From Nocardia arthritidis (GTDB lineage: Bacteria > Actinomycetota > Actinomycetes > Mycobacteriales > Mycobacteriaceae): DNA of 64,000 nucleotides. This document shows positions 1 to 9,705 of the stretch, piece after piece. The stretch is taken from NCBI RefSeq assembly GCF_011801145.1, contig NZ_CP046172.1, forward strand, positions 3,410,001-3,474,000, read 5' to 3'. Each line of letters starts with the position of its first letter. The first letter of the stretch is position 1. The position numbers and the translations under genes were made by a program. Under the pieces are notes generated by a model, which searched no databases, was not told the origin of the DNA, and saw only the letters and a program-made list of their open reading frames with translations.

Positions 1-1107
<1,107 letters not shown>

Positions 1108-1132
1108 ATCGCCGAACCGTCGTAGCCTCGGC

Positions 1133-1157
1133 CGGGCTGTGTAATCGCCACAGCCCG
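1133..1157. terminator. Hairpin between convergent aroG and pknL
   Basis: A 9-bp perfect stem (CGGGCTGTG and its complement) with a 7-base loop lies in the 61-bp gap between the two stop codons. There is no T-tract, so it is a plausible actinobacterial terminator that could serve both strands. Confidence 0.5.
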
Positions 1158-1168
1158 TTCGGGTTCGG

Positions 1169-3148
1169 CTAGGGGAGAGCGATGATGGTGACGGTGTCGC
1201 CGGGTTCGACGCTGGCGCCGACGGCGGGGGTTTGCGAGACGACGACCGAACTGTCCAGTGGCGCAAACTGTCTGACGTCTACATCGAGGCCGAGGGCCTC
1301 GAGTTTGGTGCGGGCGGCGGAGACGCTGAGGCTGCGCACGTCCGGCATCTTCAGCGCGTTCGAGACCAGTAGGACGACCTGGTCGCCGGTCTGGATCGTG
1401 GTGCCCGCGGCGGGCTGGGTGCCGATGGCGGCGTCGGCGTCGACATTGCGGTCGAACTGAGATTTGGTCTCGCGGATGATGATTCCGGCATCGGTGAGGA
1501 TCTTGGTCGCCTCGGCCGTCGGCTTGTTGCGCACATTCGGCACCTTCACCGGCTGAGATCCCTTGCTGCGGTAGACCTTTACCTGCGCGTTGGCGGGGAG
1601 GACGGTGTCGGCGCCCGGATCCACCTTGGCCAGTGTGCCTTTCGGCGCCGGATTGGAGATCTCGCCCCCGTCGACGGGTATCAGGCCCGCGTCGCGAATC
1701 AGTTGGTTGACCTTCGAGATGTCATCGCCCGGTTTGACATCGGGCACCTTCGGTTTGCCGCTGGAGACCAGTACGGCGACGGTGGAACCCTTGGTGAGTT
1801 TGCTCCCCGCCGACGGATCGCTGCCGACGACGCCGCCGACGGGGATGGTATCCGAGGCCTTCTGCCGGATCTCGGTCGAGAAGCCCGCGTTCTTCAGCGC
1901 GGCCACCGCGTGATCGGTGTCCAGGCCGGCGACCGGTGGTACCGCCGCGTAGCGGCCGACCCCGACCCACCAGCCGCCGACCCCGACGATCAATGTCACG
2001 ATCGCCACAACGGCTATCCAGATCCACGTGGTGCGCCGCGAACGTCTGCGATCGTCGAACCCGTTGTACGGCTGTTGGCGCAGGCTCTGCGGCGGCGCGT
2101 AGTCCTCCGGCGGGTAATCGTCGCGGTATTCGTCGGGCTCGTAGTCGATCCTGGGTCTCGGTGCGGTCACCACCCTGGTGTGCTGGGTCGACGACGGGGT
2201 GTACGGCTCCGGCGCCGGTCTCGGCGGGGCCGGAGCCACCGCGCGATAGCTTGCGCTCAGGTGTTCGGCCGAATCCTGCGGCGCCGGAACGCGATACACG
2301 GGTAGGTTCAGCGTGGTGGCGATCGAGCGCAGCGCGGCGGCCATCTCGTTGGCGTCGGCGTACCGATGCGCGGGTTCACGCGCCGTCGCCTTGGCGACCA
2401 GCTCGTCGAATTCCGGCGGCACGCCCGCGATGAACCGGCTCGGGCTCGGCACGTCGTTCTCGATGCGCTGATACGCCACCGAGAGTGAGTTGTCGCCGCT
2501 GAACGGCACCCGTCCGGTCAACAGTTCGAAGATCAGGATGCCGAAGGAGTAGACATCGCTGCGCGCGTCGGCCGTGCCGCTCGTCACCTGTTCGGGGGAC
2601 AGGTACGCGGCCGTGCCGAGAATCACGCTGGCCGAGGTGGTGGTGGACGCGGCGACCGCGCGCACCAGACCGAAATCCGCGATCTTCACCTCACCCGCGT
2701 CGGAGATGAGCACGTTCTCCGGTTTCACATCGCGGTGCACCAGGCCCGCGTCGTGCGCGACGCCGATGGCGGCCAGCACCGGCTCGGCGACCGCGTGCAC
2801 CGCATGCGGCGGCATCGGCCCGCGTTCGCGCAGCAACTCGCGCAGCGTGCCGCCCTCGACCAGCTCCATGATCAGGAACGGGTAGTCGCCGTCGATGCCC
2901 TGGTCGTACACCGCGACCAGGGACGGATGCTTGAGCCTGGCCACCGCGCGCGCCTCGAATTCGAACCGCGAGAGGAATTGCGGGTCACCGGCGAACTTGG
3001 GATCCATCACCTTGATGGCGACCGGCCGGTCCAGGCGGGTGTCCACCCCACGGAAGACCATCGACATGCCGCCACGCGCGATCGGCGCATCTATGCGATA
3101 GCGCCCTTCCAGCATCTGGCCGATCAATTGATGTCCTCCGGTTTTCAC
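1169..3148 (-). CDS. pknL: Serine/threonine protein kinase with four PASTA repeats (PknL-type)
   Basis: Membrane Hanks-type kinase. The 659-residue product starts at a GTG (3148) preceded by GAGGGG; an ATG at 3115 (MLEGRYRI) is the alternative. Visible kinase motifs are the glycine loop IARGGMSMV (~23-31), Lys46 in VAIKVMD, HRDVKPEN at 138-145, DFG at 158-160 and GTAAYLSPEQ. A Pro-rich juxtamembrane stretch leads to a membrane helix at about 374-396, then four extracellular PASTA units (PPVAGLD, VPDVKPG, VPNVRNK, MPDVRSL). PASTA domains bind muropeptides or lipid II in related kinases. The short M. tuberculosis PknL ends after its membrane helix, so the sensor region is a notable difference. 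It is divergent from the Rv2175c-like gene, whose M. tuberculosis homologue is a PknL substrate. Confidence 0.93.
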   Translation of the reverse strand: MKTGGHQLIGQMLEGRYRIDAPIARGGMSMVFRGVDTRLDRPVAIKVMDPKFAGDPQFLSRFEFEARAVARLKHPSLVAVYDQGIDGDYPFLIMELVEGGTLRELLRERGPMPPHAVHAVAEPVLAAIGVAHDAGLVHRDVKPENVLISDAGEVKIADFGLVRAVAASTTTSASVILGTAAYLSPEQVTSGTADARSDVYSFGILIFELLTGRVPFSGDNSLSVAYQRIENDVPSPSRFIAGVPPEFDELVAKATAREPAHRYADANEMAAALRSIATTLNLPVYRVPAPQDSAEHLSASYRAVAPAPPRPAPEPYTPSSTQHTRVVTAPRPRIDYEPDEYRDDYPPEDYAPPQSLRQQPYNGFDDRRRSRRTTWIWIAVVAIVTLIVGVGGWWVGVGRYAAVPPVAGLDTDHAVAALKNAGFSTEIRQKASDTIPVGGVVGSDPSAGSKLTKGSTVAVLVSSGKPKVPDVKPGDDISKVNQLIRDAGLIPVDGGEISNPAPKGTLAKVDPGADTVLPANAQVKVYRSKGSQPVKVPNVRNKPTAEATKILTDAGIIIRETKSQFDRNVDADAAIGTQPAAGTTIQTGDQVVLLVSNALKMPDVRSLSVSAARTKLEALGLDVDVRQFAPLDSSVVVSQTPAVGASVEPGDTVTIIALP

Positions 3149-3250
3149 AAAGTTCTCACCCCTCGCTGCGCGCGCGACAAGCGATCGACCGCCCCGTGCG
3201 GCCCCCACGATGGTAACTGTGTTCGATGGCCTCGCCTGGCGGCTCGGCGT

Positions 3251-3343
3251 GTCCGCGGCCCCTTGTGGCTCGCGGCCGACCAGCCGAGACTCGCGCCTGC
3301 GGCGCATGCGCTTCGGCTGGTCGGCCGCGAGCCGGCCGCGGAC
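3251..3343. repeat. Long interrupted inverted repeat between pknL and the Rv2175c-like gene
   Basis: The inner arms are a perfect 20-bp match (3268-3287 against 3313-3332, beginning GCTCGCGGCC). The outer arms are a perfect 10-bp match (3251-3260 GTCCGCGGCC against 3334-3343). The loop (3288-3312) contains the palindrome GCGCATGCGC. It sits in the 294-bp gap between two divergent genes, so it is not an ordinary terminator; it could be a cruciform, a regulator site or a small mobile repeat. Confidence 0.85.
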
Positions 3344-3442
3344 GGCGCTCGAAAGCCTCGCGCGGCCGGGTCGAGTTTCGTTCGATGGGTACGTCAAGGG
3401 TGTCTCACGACGTGCGGCGCGCAACCGTCTACCGTTATCCCG

Positions 3443-3811
3443 GTGAGTGCATTTCCCTGCAGTGATGATGTCCTTCCGCAGTCGGTGGAGCTGCTGCCGC
3501 TGCCGGACGTGGCCGACAAGCTCGGGATCGTGGTGACCCGGGTGCATCAGATGCTGCGCGACCATCAGCTCATCGCGGTGCGTCGCGATGGTGTTGCGGG
3601 CGTACCCGAGGTGTTCTTCGACGATGCCGGCGCGGTCGTGAAGCCGCTGCCCGGCCTGATCACCGTGATGCGGGACGCCAAGTACACCGATGAGGAGATC
3701 CTGGAGTGGATCTTCACCGATGACGAGACCCTGCCGGGCAAACCCGTCGAGGCCCTGCACGGCCCGCTGGCCAGGGAGGTGCTGCGCAGAGCAGCCGCGG
3801 ATCCCTTCTGA
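3443..3811 (+). CDS. Rv2175c-like winged-helix DNA-binding protein
   Basis: Small cytoplasmic protein of 122 residues starting at GTG 3443. It resembles Rv2175c, a DNA-binding protein phosphorylated by PknL, throughout: LPDVADKLGIVVTRVHQMLR reads as a helix-turn-helix at about residues 20-40, followed by VRRDGVAGVPEVFFD, KPLPGLITVMRD and a C-terminal PVEALHGPLAREVLRRA. Divergent pairing with pknL is as in mycobacteria and fits a kinase-substrate pair. The start is the least certain part; the residues before LPLPDVADK are poorly conserved. Confidence 0.88.
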   Translation: MSAFPCSDDVLPQSVELLPLPDVADKLGIVVTRVHQMLRDHQLIAVRRDGVAGVPEVFFDDAGAVVKPLPGLITVMRDAKYTDEEILEWIFTDDETLPGKPVEALHGPLAREVLRRAAADPF

Positions 3812-3830
3812 GATTGATCATCAGTTCCAG

Positions 3831-3863
3831 CCCGTGGCCCCGGTACGCGACCGGGGCCACGGG
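3831..3863. terminator. Bidirectional hairpin terminator
   Basis: A perfect 14-bp stem (CCCGTGGCCCCGGT) with a 5-base loop fills the gap between the convergent Rv2175c-like gene and crtB stops. No T-tract is present; stem strength and position support termination on both strands. Confidence 0.7.
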
Positions 3864-3865
3864 GG

Positions 3866-4810
3866 CTACTGCCGCCTGCCGCTCAGCGCGGCGCTCGCGA
3901 ATTCCGTTGCGGCGACCCGCAATCGGCGGTGTCCGGGAACGACGGCCCGCCGCTCGAACACCGCGTAATCGGCGCGTTCGATTTCGGTGAGGATATCGGC
4001 GTAGAGGGTGGCGGCGGTGCGGATGGCCGGGCGCACCCGCGGCAGCAGCAGGTCGATGCCGGGGACGGCGCGGCGGTAGATATCCCGATTCAGCGCGATC
4101 AGGTGGGTCAGCGCGCGACGCACCCGCCGATGGGTGTGACCGGTGTCATGGCAGTGGGTGAGTAATTCGGCGTCGACACCGAATGTGGCGAGTTCGTCGG
4201 CGGGCAGGTAGATCCGGCCGCGGTCGAGGTCCTCGGCGATATCGCGCAGAAAGTTGGTGAGCTGGAAGGCCTCGCCGAGCGCGGCCGCCGCGGGTTCGGC
4301 CGCCTCGATCTCGACCACCGTGCCGAGTACGGGCAGCAGTTGCAGGCCGATGGCGGCGGCGGAACCGCGCATGTAGTCCCGCAATTCGGCCATGGTGGCA
4401 TAGTGCGCGCGGAAGCGCGGGCTGCCCGGGACATCCATCCGCATGGAGTCCAGGAAGATCCAGAAGTGTTCGGGCGCTATGTCATAGCGCAGGATGGTGT
4501 CGGAAACGGCGGCCAGCACGCGCGAACGGGATTGTCCGCCTTGCCGATTCGGATCCGGCTCGCCTTCCAGCAGCAATCGGAGCCGCTTCTCGATCAGGTC
4601 GAGTTCACCGGCGGGGCCGTGTTCGGGCGCGAAATCGGTTGGCGAGTAGCCGTTGTCGACGATGTCGTCGACGGTTCTGGCGAAGGCGTACAGCGCGTGC
4701 ACGGCGGGCCGGTGTTCGGGTGCGAGCAGGCGGGTCGCCAGGAAGTAGGTGCGCCCGTGCGCCGCGGCGATCCGTCGGCATTCCCGGTACGCCAGTTCTA
4801 GGCCACTCAT
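3866..4810 (-). CDS. crtB: Phytoene synthase (squalene/phytoene synthase family)
   Basis: Joins two geranylgeranyl diphosphates to phytoene, the first committed step of C40 carotenoid synthesis. The 314-residue protein has both Asp-rich metal-binding motifs: DDIVD at 48-52 and DIAED at 190-194 within NFLRDIAEDLDRGRIYLP. The ATG overlaps the stop of mptA as ATGA, so translation is probably coupled. Three genes upstream, idsA2 supplies the C20 substrate and crtI uses the product. In M. tuberculosis this slot between Rv2175c and mptA has no carotenoid gene. Confidence 0.95.
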   Translation of the reverse strand: MSGLELAYRECRRIAAAHGRTYFLATRLLAPEHRPAVHALYAFARTVDDIVDNGYSPTDFAPEHGPAGELDLIEKRLRLLLEGEPDPNRQGGQSRSRVLAAVSDTILRYDIAPEHFWIFLDSMRMDVPGSPRFRAHYATMAELRDYMRGSAAAIGLQLLPVLGTVVEIEAAEPAAAALGEAFQLTNFLRDIAEDLDRGRIYLPADELATFGVDAELLTHCHDTGHTHRRVRRALTHLIALNRDIYRRAVPGIDLLLPRVRPAIRTAATLYADILTEIERADYAVFERRAVVPGHRRLRVAATEFASAALSGRRQ

Positions 4811-6498
4811 GAGCGCGTGGACGTGGCCGACCCCGCCGAGGTGGCGCGCAGGCGCAGCGGATCGACCGTGCGCAGCGAGATCGCGGCCACCACGGCCGCG
4901 AAGGTCGCCGCGGCCACATGCCAGGTGGTGTACAGCCCGTTCGAACCGTCCGGCTGGAAGACCAGCATCAGCCAGGTGCATATGCCGACCAGGACCATCA
5001 GCGCCCTCGGGGACAGCGCGAAACCCGCGGCCAGCGCGAGCGGCCACGAGTAGTACCAGGGCAGTGCGGCGGGCGAGAGCACGACGATGCCGACGAAGGC
5101 GATGAGGATGCCGAGCACCGCCTCGCGTTCGCTGTGCCTGCACCGCCACCAGGTCCACACCAGCACGACGACGAGCGCGGCGGCGCACAACATCCTGGTG
5201 GTCTGCAGTGCCGCCGAATCCGGCCCGATGACCTGCAGCGGGGTGACCCAGCTGACCGCGTACGCCATGATCGTCGGCAGCGAAAGCCAGTTGATGATGT
5301 TCTTGGAACCCGACAGCGCCGACAGCCAGCCGAGGCCGACGCCGGCGACCGCCGACGCGACGGCGAGCACCGCCCCGAATACCGCGAGCCCGAGCCCGGC
5401 GATCTTGACGAAGGTGATGGCCGGATGCGGCATATCCTCGCTCGGCCGCGCCGCGTCGGGGTGATCGTCCGGAATGGCCGCGCTGTCATCGCGTTCGGCG
5501 CGCTGGGCGGCCCGGCGCTCGCGCTCGTGCAGCATCCAGATCCACACCAGGAACGGCAGCGCCACACCGGCGGTGGCCTTGATGGCGACGCCGATGGCCA
5601 CCACGACGATGCCCGCGACATGATGGCGTTCCAGCACCAGCGCGATGCCCGCGGCCATCAGGCCGACCATCAGCATCTCGTTGTGCACGCCGCCGATCAG
5701 GTGGATGAGCACCAGCGGGTTGAGCACCGCGAGCCACAGCGCGACGGTCGGTTTGCCGCCGAGGTGTTTGGTCAGATACGGCACCGCCCACATCATTAGC
5801 GCGAGGCCGGGCAGCATCACCAGCCGCAGCGCGATGGTGCCCGCGACGACGTTGTCCCCGGTGATGACGGTGATCGCGCGGCCGAGCAGCAGGAAGATCG
5901 GGCCGTACGGCGCCGTGGTATGCGTCCAGACCTGGCTGACGTTGTCGAACAGCACGCCGGGATTGATGTAGGGCCCCACCTTGTAGGGGTCGAAGCCGTC
6001 GCGCAGCAGCGCGCCCTGCGCCAGGTAGGAGTAGGCGTCGCGGCTGAACATCGGGACCGCGAAAAGCAGCGGGAAGATCCAGATTCCGACGATGCCGCGT
6101 AGCTCGTTGAGCGTGACGCCCGCGCCGGGACGGTTGTCCCGCCCGATCGTGGTGCGGCCCAACCGGACCCACGCGGTGATCATCATCAGCACGCCGATCC
6201 AGATGACGATCGTGCTGAGCACGTAGCCGTGCCCGTAGCGCAGCCAGGACAGGTGCATGGATTCCAGCAGCGGGTCGCGGACCCGGGTGCTGCCCGCGCC
6301 GAAGCCGCCGAAGGTGATCAGGATCGCGCCGACGAAGCCGAGCAGCGCGGCGTGACCCTCCGGGGTGCGCAGGAAATCGCCGATGGTGCGCAGCCAATGG
6401 TGCGGTGCGTCGCCGACGACACCGACGGGTGCGCGATCGGTGGTCGGAGTGTTTTCGGTGGTAGGCGCTGCCGGGGCGTGCGTTTCGGGGGAAGCCAT
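4807..6498 (-). CDS. mptA: Alpha-(1->6)-mannopyranosyltransferase A (GT-C family)
   Basis: Polytopic polyprenyl-phosphomannose-dependent transferase that elongates the mannan backbone of lipomannan and lipoarabinomannan on the outer face of the membrane. The 563-residue protein has a short Thr/Pro-rich N-terminus, then many hydrophobic segments starting at AALLGFVGAILITFGG. Conserved stretches include FSRDAYSYLAQGALLRDGFDPY, GPIFLLLGRAI and GGVHNEMLMVGLMAAG. The position beside pknL, the Rv2175c-like gene and idsA2 matches Rv2174, which favours MptA over the related MptB. A 65-bp gap separates it from crtI upstream. Confidence 0.9.
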   Translation of the reverse strand: MASPETHAPAAPTTENTPTTDRAPVGVVGDAPHHWLRTIGDFLRTPEGHAALLGFVGAILITFGGFGAGSTRVRDPLLESMHLSWLRYGHGYVLSTIVIWIGVLMMITAWVRLGRTTIGRDNRPGAGVTLNELRGIVGIWIFPLLFAVPMFSRDAYSYLAQGALLRDGFDPYKVGPYINPGVLFDNVSQVWTHTTAPYGPIFLLLGRAITVITGDNVVAGTIALRLVMLPGLALMMWAVPYLTKHLGGKPTVALWLAVLNPLVLIHLIGGVHNEMLMVGLMAAGIALVLERHHVAGIVVVAIGVAIKATAGVALPFLVWIWMLHERERRAAQRAERDDSAAIPDDHPDAARPSEDMPHPAITFVKIAGLGLAVFGAVLAVASAVAGVGLGWLSALSGSKNIINWLSLPTIMAYAVSWVTPLQVIGPDSAALQTTRMLCAAALVVVLVWTWWRCRHSEREAVLGILIAFVGIVVLSPAALPWYYSWPLALAAGFALSPRALMVLVGICTWLMLVFQPDGSNGLYTTWHVAAATFAAVVAAISLRTVDPLRLRATSAGSATSTRS

Positions 6499-6563
6499 CG
6501 TGGTGTCGGTCCCCCGGGAGTGGTCGGCGGTCGCAACCGCGAGCGAATAGGTCGGCGCTTAGT

Positions 6564-8144
6564 TTACGGCGTTGCGGGGAACACTATGCCGCTGGTAGGT
6601 GGGGTTTCGATCGCCCCGGCGCCCGGAACGCCCGTTATCCGGTTTGCCGCCAGTTTTCCGGAGAGCAGTGCGGTCGGCACGCCGATCCCCGGAGTTGTGC
6701 CGCAACCTGCGATAACCACATTGTCGCTGGTGCGTGGGAAATTGCCGGTTCTGAACGGTCCGGTCTGCCGGAAGACGTGCGCGGCGGAGAACGGCGTGCC
6801 GGCCAGCATGCCCTGCGCCCGCCAGGTGAGCGGGGTGTCCAGGTGATCGACGGCGAAATGTTCGGCGATGCCGTGATAGCCGCGTTCTTTCAGCACGTTC
6901 AGCAGTTCCCGCAGGTAGGCCGGGCCGAGGCGCGCCCAATCCAGCGGCGCGGACCGGAGATTCGGGCACGGGGCGAGCAGGGAGAGCGGCTCGTGACGGC
7001 CGCCGGGGCGGTCCAGATAGAGACTCGGATCGGTGAGTGCGGGCCGGGTGAGCAGCAGGGAGGGGTCGCTCATCAGGCGGCCCCGGCGGCGGGCGGTGAT
7101 CTCCCGGAACGTCCGATCCCATGCCGCGCCGAAATCGATGGTGTGATGCGCCCGCACCGGCCAGGCGTCGGCGACCGCCGCGGGGACGGTGCCGTGCGCG
7201 ACGAATGCGGAGGGCGCGGCGCGCAGGCCCCGGCGCGGACGCACCCCGAACCGGTCCAGCGAGCCGAGATCGGCGGTGAGCACTACGGCGTCGCAGTCGA
7301 CCGTTTCGCCGCCGGCCAGCCGGATGCGGTGGGCGCGCCGGTCGCGGTAGTCGATGCCGGTCACCTCGGTGCCGAGGGCCAGGGTGCCGCCCGCGCCGGT
7401 GAACGCCTCGGCCATGGCCGCCGCGATCGCCCGCATACCGCCCTCGGGAAAGTAGACGCCGAGCGAGGTGTCCATATGCGGGATGGCGCCGTAGACGGCG
7501 AGCGCGTCGGCGGGCGGCATGCCCGCGTACAGCGCCTGAAAGGTGAACAGCCGGGCCAACTTCGGGTCGCGCAGCAACCGGCCGACCTTGCCGCCGAGCC
7601 GGCCGAATCCGCCGAGGCGCACCAAATCGACCAGGGCCCTGCGCTTTTCGGGTGTGCGCAGCATATCCAGCGGCGAATCGAAGTTGGTGTCCATGAATTC
7701 GGTGAATTCGGCCCGGTAGATCCCCGCCAGCCAGCCGCGCAGCTTCAGGTAGCGGCGGGCGGTTTCCGGGCCGCAGGTGCGGCGCACCTCGTCGGCCATG
7801 GCCTCCGGGTCGGCGAATACCCGGATGGTCGAGCCGTCGGCGTATCTGGCGTGGTAGGCGGGCGCGAGCTGGTGAATCCGCAGCGGCGGATGCAGCGTCG
7901 CCGGCTCCCGCCCCACCGCGGCCAGTGCCTGATAGATCTGTTCGGGCAGGGTCAAAACCGTTGCGCCGTTGTCGATTTCGTAATCCGGCCCGCGATAGCG
8001 GCCGACCCGGCCGCCCGGATGGTCGGCGCGCTCGAATACCGTCACCCGGCGGCCTGCGCCGGTGAGATAGAGCGCGGCGGATAGCCCGGACAGCCCGGCG
8101 CCGATGACGACAACGTGATCCGCCGGTCCCGCGACGGTTTTCAT
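6564..8144 (-). CDS. crtI: Phytoene desaturase (CrtI family)
   Basis: FAD-dependent desaturase predicted to convert phytoene to lycopene. The 526-residue protein begins MKTVAGPADHVVVIGAGLSG, the dinucleotide-binding fold, with FERADHPGGRVG completing the ADP-binding region and CGTTPGIGVPTALLSGKL near the C-terminus, as in bacterial CrtI. It lies between the crtI remnant and mptA in the minus-strand run from idsA2 to crtB. The ATG at 8144 is the first in-frame start and fits the family N-terminus exactly. Confidence 0.94.
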   Translation of the reverse strand: MKTVAGPADHVVVIGAGLSGLSAALYLTGAGRRVTVFERADHPGGRVGRYRGPDYEIDNGATVLTLPEQIYQALAAVGREPATLHPPLRIHQLAPAYHARYADGSTIRVFADPEAMADEVRRTCGPETARRYLKLRGWLAGIYRAEFTEFMDTNFDSPLDMLRTPEKRRALVDLVRLGGFGRLGGKVGRLLRDPKLARLFTFQALYAGMPPADALAVYGAIPHMDTSLGVYFPEGGMRAIAAAMAEAFTGAGGTLALGTEVTGIDYRDRRAHRIRLAGGETVDCDAVVLTADLGSLDRFGVRPRRGLRAAPSAFVAHGTVPAAVADAWPVRAHHTIDFGAAWDRTFREITARRRGRLMSDPSLLLTRPALTDPSLYLDRPGGRHEPLSLLAPCPNLRSAPLDWARLGPAYLRELLNVLKERGYHGIAEHFAVDHLDTPLTWRAQGMLAGTPFSAAHVFRQTGPFRTGNFPRTSDNVVIAGCGTTPGIGVPTALLSGKLAANRITGVPGAGAIETPPTSGIVFPATP

Positions 8145-8183
8145 GCGGCACTCCGAATCATGCTGCGGTGTAAAAGAATCGAT

Positions 8184-8417
8184 TTATTCGGCGGAATCCT
8201 GCGCCGGTGCCTGCGCATACACCAGACTGTCGAACACCGATGCCGCGGTTCGCCTGCGCCGCTTGGGTATACCGATCGCGCGGCGCGTCGGGAAGGCGCC
8301 GCCGATCACCACCCGGCGCTCGAACGCCGCCATCTGGCCCGCGTTCTGCTCGTCCTCCGCGGGCGGACATGCTCCGACTACGACCACCCGGTCGCTCGGT
8401 CCTACAACGGCCCTCAT
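8184..8417 (-). pseudogene. Probable remnant of a second crtI N-terminus
   Basis: A 77-codon frame begins MRAVVGPSDRVVVVGA, which aligns without gaps to the first 16 residues of the intact crtI 40 bp downstream (MKTVAGPADHVVVIGA). After that the fold breaks up: the Gly-rich loop is replaced by CPPAEDEQ, though AFERRVVIGGAFP still resembles the FERADHPGGRVG segment. The rest is unrecognisable and Arg-rich. Its ATG overlaps the idsA2 stop as ATGA, the spacing expected of a real operon member. The simplest reading is a decayed duplicate of crtI; a short real peptide is possible. Confidence 0.55.
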
Positions 8418-9565
8418 GCGGCCCTCCTTGTCGCGGCCAGTGCCATGGCTCGCAATCGTTCCTTGGCGGCCGGGGTCGCCGAGCTGGCTTCCATTGCGGC
8501 CAAACCTTTTTCGGTGAGTTCGGAAATGCGCAGCTCCACCTCGTCGACCGCGCCGAGGTCGACGAGCACCGCGCGCAGGCGCTCGACCTGCTCCTGATTC
8601 AGATCGGTGCCGATACTGGTCCGCAGCAGCGTCGCCGCGGCCGGATCGCGCGCGTCGGCGCGGCGCAGCGCCTCCGCGAGCAGTACGGTGCGCTTGCCCT
8701 CGCGCAGATCGTCACCTGACGGTTTTCCGGTGACCTCCGGATCCCCGAAGACGCCGAGCAGGTCATCGCGTAGCTGGAACGCGATGCCGATATCGGTGCC
8801 GAAGGTGCGGTAGGCGGCGATCAGGTCCGCGTCCGCGTCGGCGATCGCGGCACCGAGGTGCAGCGGGCGTTCGACGGTGTACGCGGCGGTTTTGTAGCGG
8901 TTGATGCGCAGAGCGGCCTCGACCGATTCATCGCCGCCCGCCTCGCCGAATATATCGAGCAGCTGCCCGCCCAGCACCTCGGTGCGCATCGCCGCCCACA
9001 CCCGGGCGAACCGGCCGAGCGCCGCCGGATCCAGCCCGGCGGTGTGCAGCATGTCGTCGGCCCAGGCCAGCGCCAGATCGCCGACCAGGATGCCGACGCT
9101 GGTGCCGTAGTGCGCCGCGGTGCCGGTGAGCCCGCGTTCCCGGTGCCGTCGCTCGAAATCGACGTGCACGGTGGGGAATCCGCGACGGGTGCGCGAGGAA
9201 TCGATGATGTCGTCGTGGATCAGCGCACACGCCTGCACCAGTTCCAGTGCGGCGCAGGCGGTGAGCACCGACTGCGCCTGCGGCCCCGCCGGATCGCCGC
9301 CCGCACCGAGCCACCCGGTCCAGGCGAAGGCGGGCCGGGTGCGCTTACCGCCGCGCAGCACGAACATCTCGAGTTCGGCGGCCGCCTCCTCGAACACCGG
9401 ACCGAGTTCGCGCACGAGTTCGCGCCTGGTGGTGAAGAAGGCGGTGAGCGCGTCCGCGACGGCGGCGACGAATTCCGGGGTGCCGGGAATCGGCCCCGGG
9501 GCTGCGGGGCCGGTCGTAGGGATCCGAGTCGGTGTTTCGGGTCCGGCGGACAGTGGAGCCTCCAT
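8414..9565 (-). CDS. idsA2: Polyprenyl synthetase, geranylgeranyl diphosphate synthase type (IdsA2)
   Basis: Makes the C20 prenyl diphosphate from isopentenyl diphosphate and allylic primers. The 383-residue protein, started at ATG 9565 after a Pro-rich leader, has RGGKRTRP at 71-78, the first Asp-rich motif DDIID at 118-122 and, later, FQLRDDLLGVFGD with GDDLREGKRT. It heads the carotenoid run on the minus strand and is divergent from metF with a 140-bp shared promoter region. It corresponds by position to Rv2173. Confidence 0.94.
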   Translation of the reverse strand: MEAPLSAGPETPTRIPTTGPAAPGPIPGTPEFVAAVADALTAFFTTRRELVRELGPVFEEAAAELEMFVLRGGKRTRPAFAWTGWLGAGGDPAGPQAQSVLTACAALELVQACALIHDDIIDSSRTRRGFPTVHVDFERRHRERGLTGTAAHYGTSVGILVGDLALAWADDMLHTAGLDPAALGRFARVWAAMRTEVLGGQLLDIFGEAGGDESVEAALRINRYKTAAYTVERPLHLGAAIADADADLIAAYRTFGTDIGIAFQLRDDLLGVFGDPEVTGKPSGDDLREGKRTVLLAEALRRADARDPAAATLLRTSIGTDLNQEQVERLRAVLVDLGAVDEVELRISELTEKGLAAMEASSATPAAKERLRAMALAATRRAA

Positions 9566-9693
9566 GATCGTATGGCTGTCGGCGGCGCGCGACGTTCCAA
9601 AGGTGCGGATGTTTTGGGTAGGGCGAAAGACTGCCCGCTCGAAGGATACGCGTACCACGCGGACGGCTCGACGGTGCGCCGACCTGTTCCCAC

Positions 9694-9699
9694 TACACT
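9694..9699 (+). promoter_or_regulatory. Candidate -10 element for metF, leaderless transcript
   Basis: TACACT ends six bases before the GTG start of metF, so transcription would begin at or very near the start codon. Leaderless mRNAs of this layout are common in mycobacteria and relatives. No clear Shine-Dalgarno sequence precedes the GTG. Confidence 0.45.
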
Positions 9700-9705
9700 G
9701 GTTTG

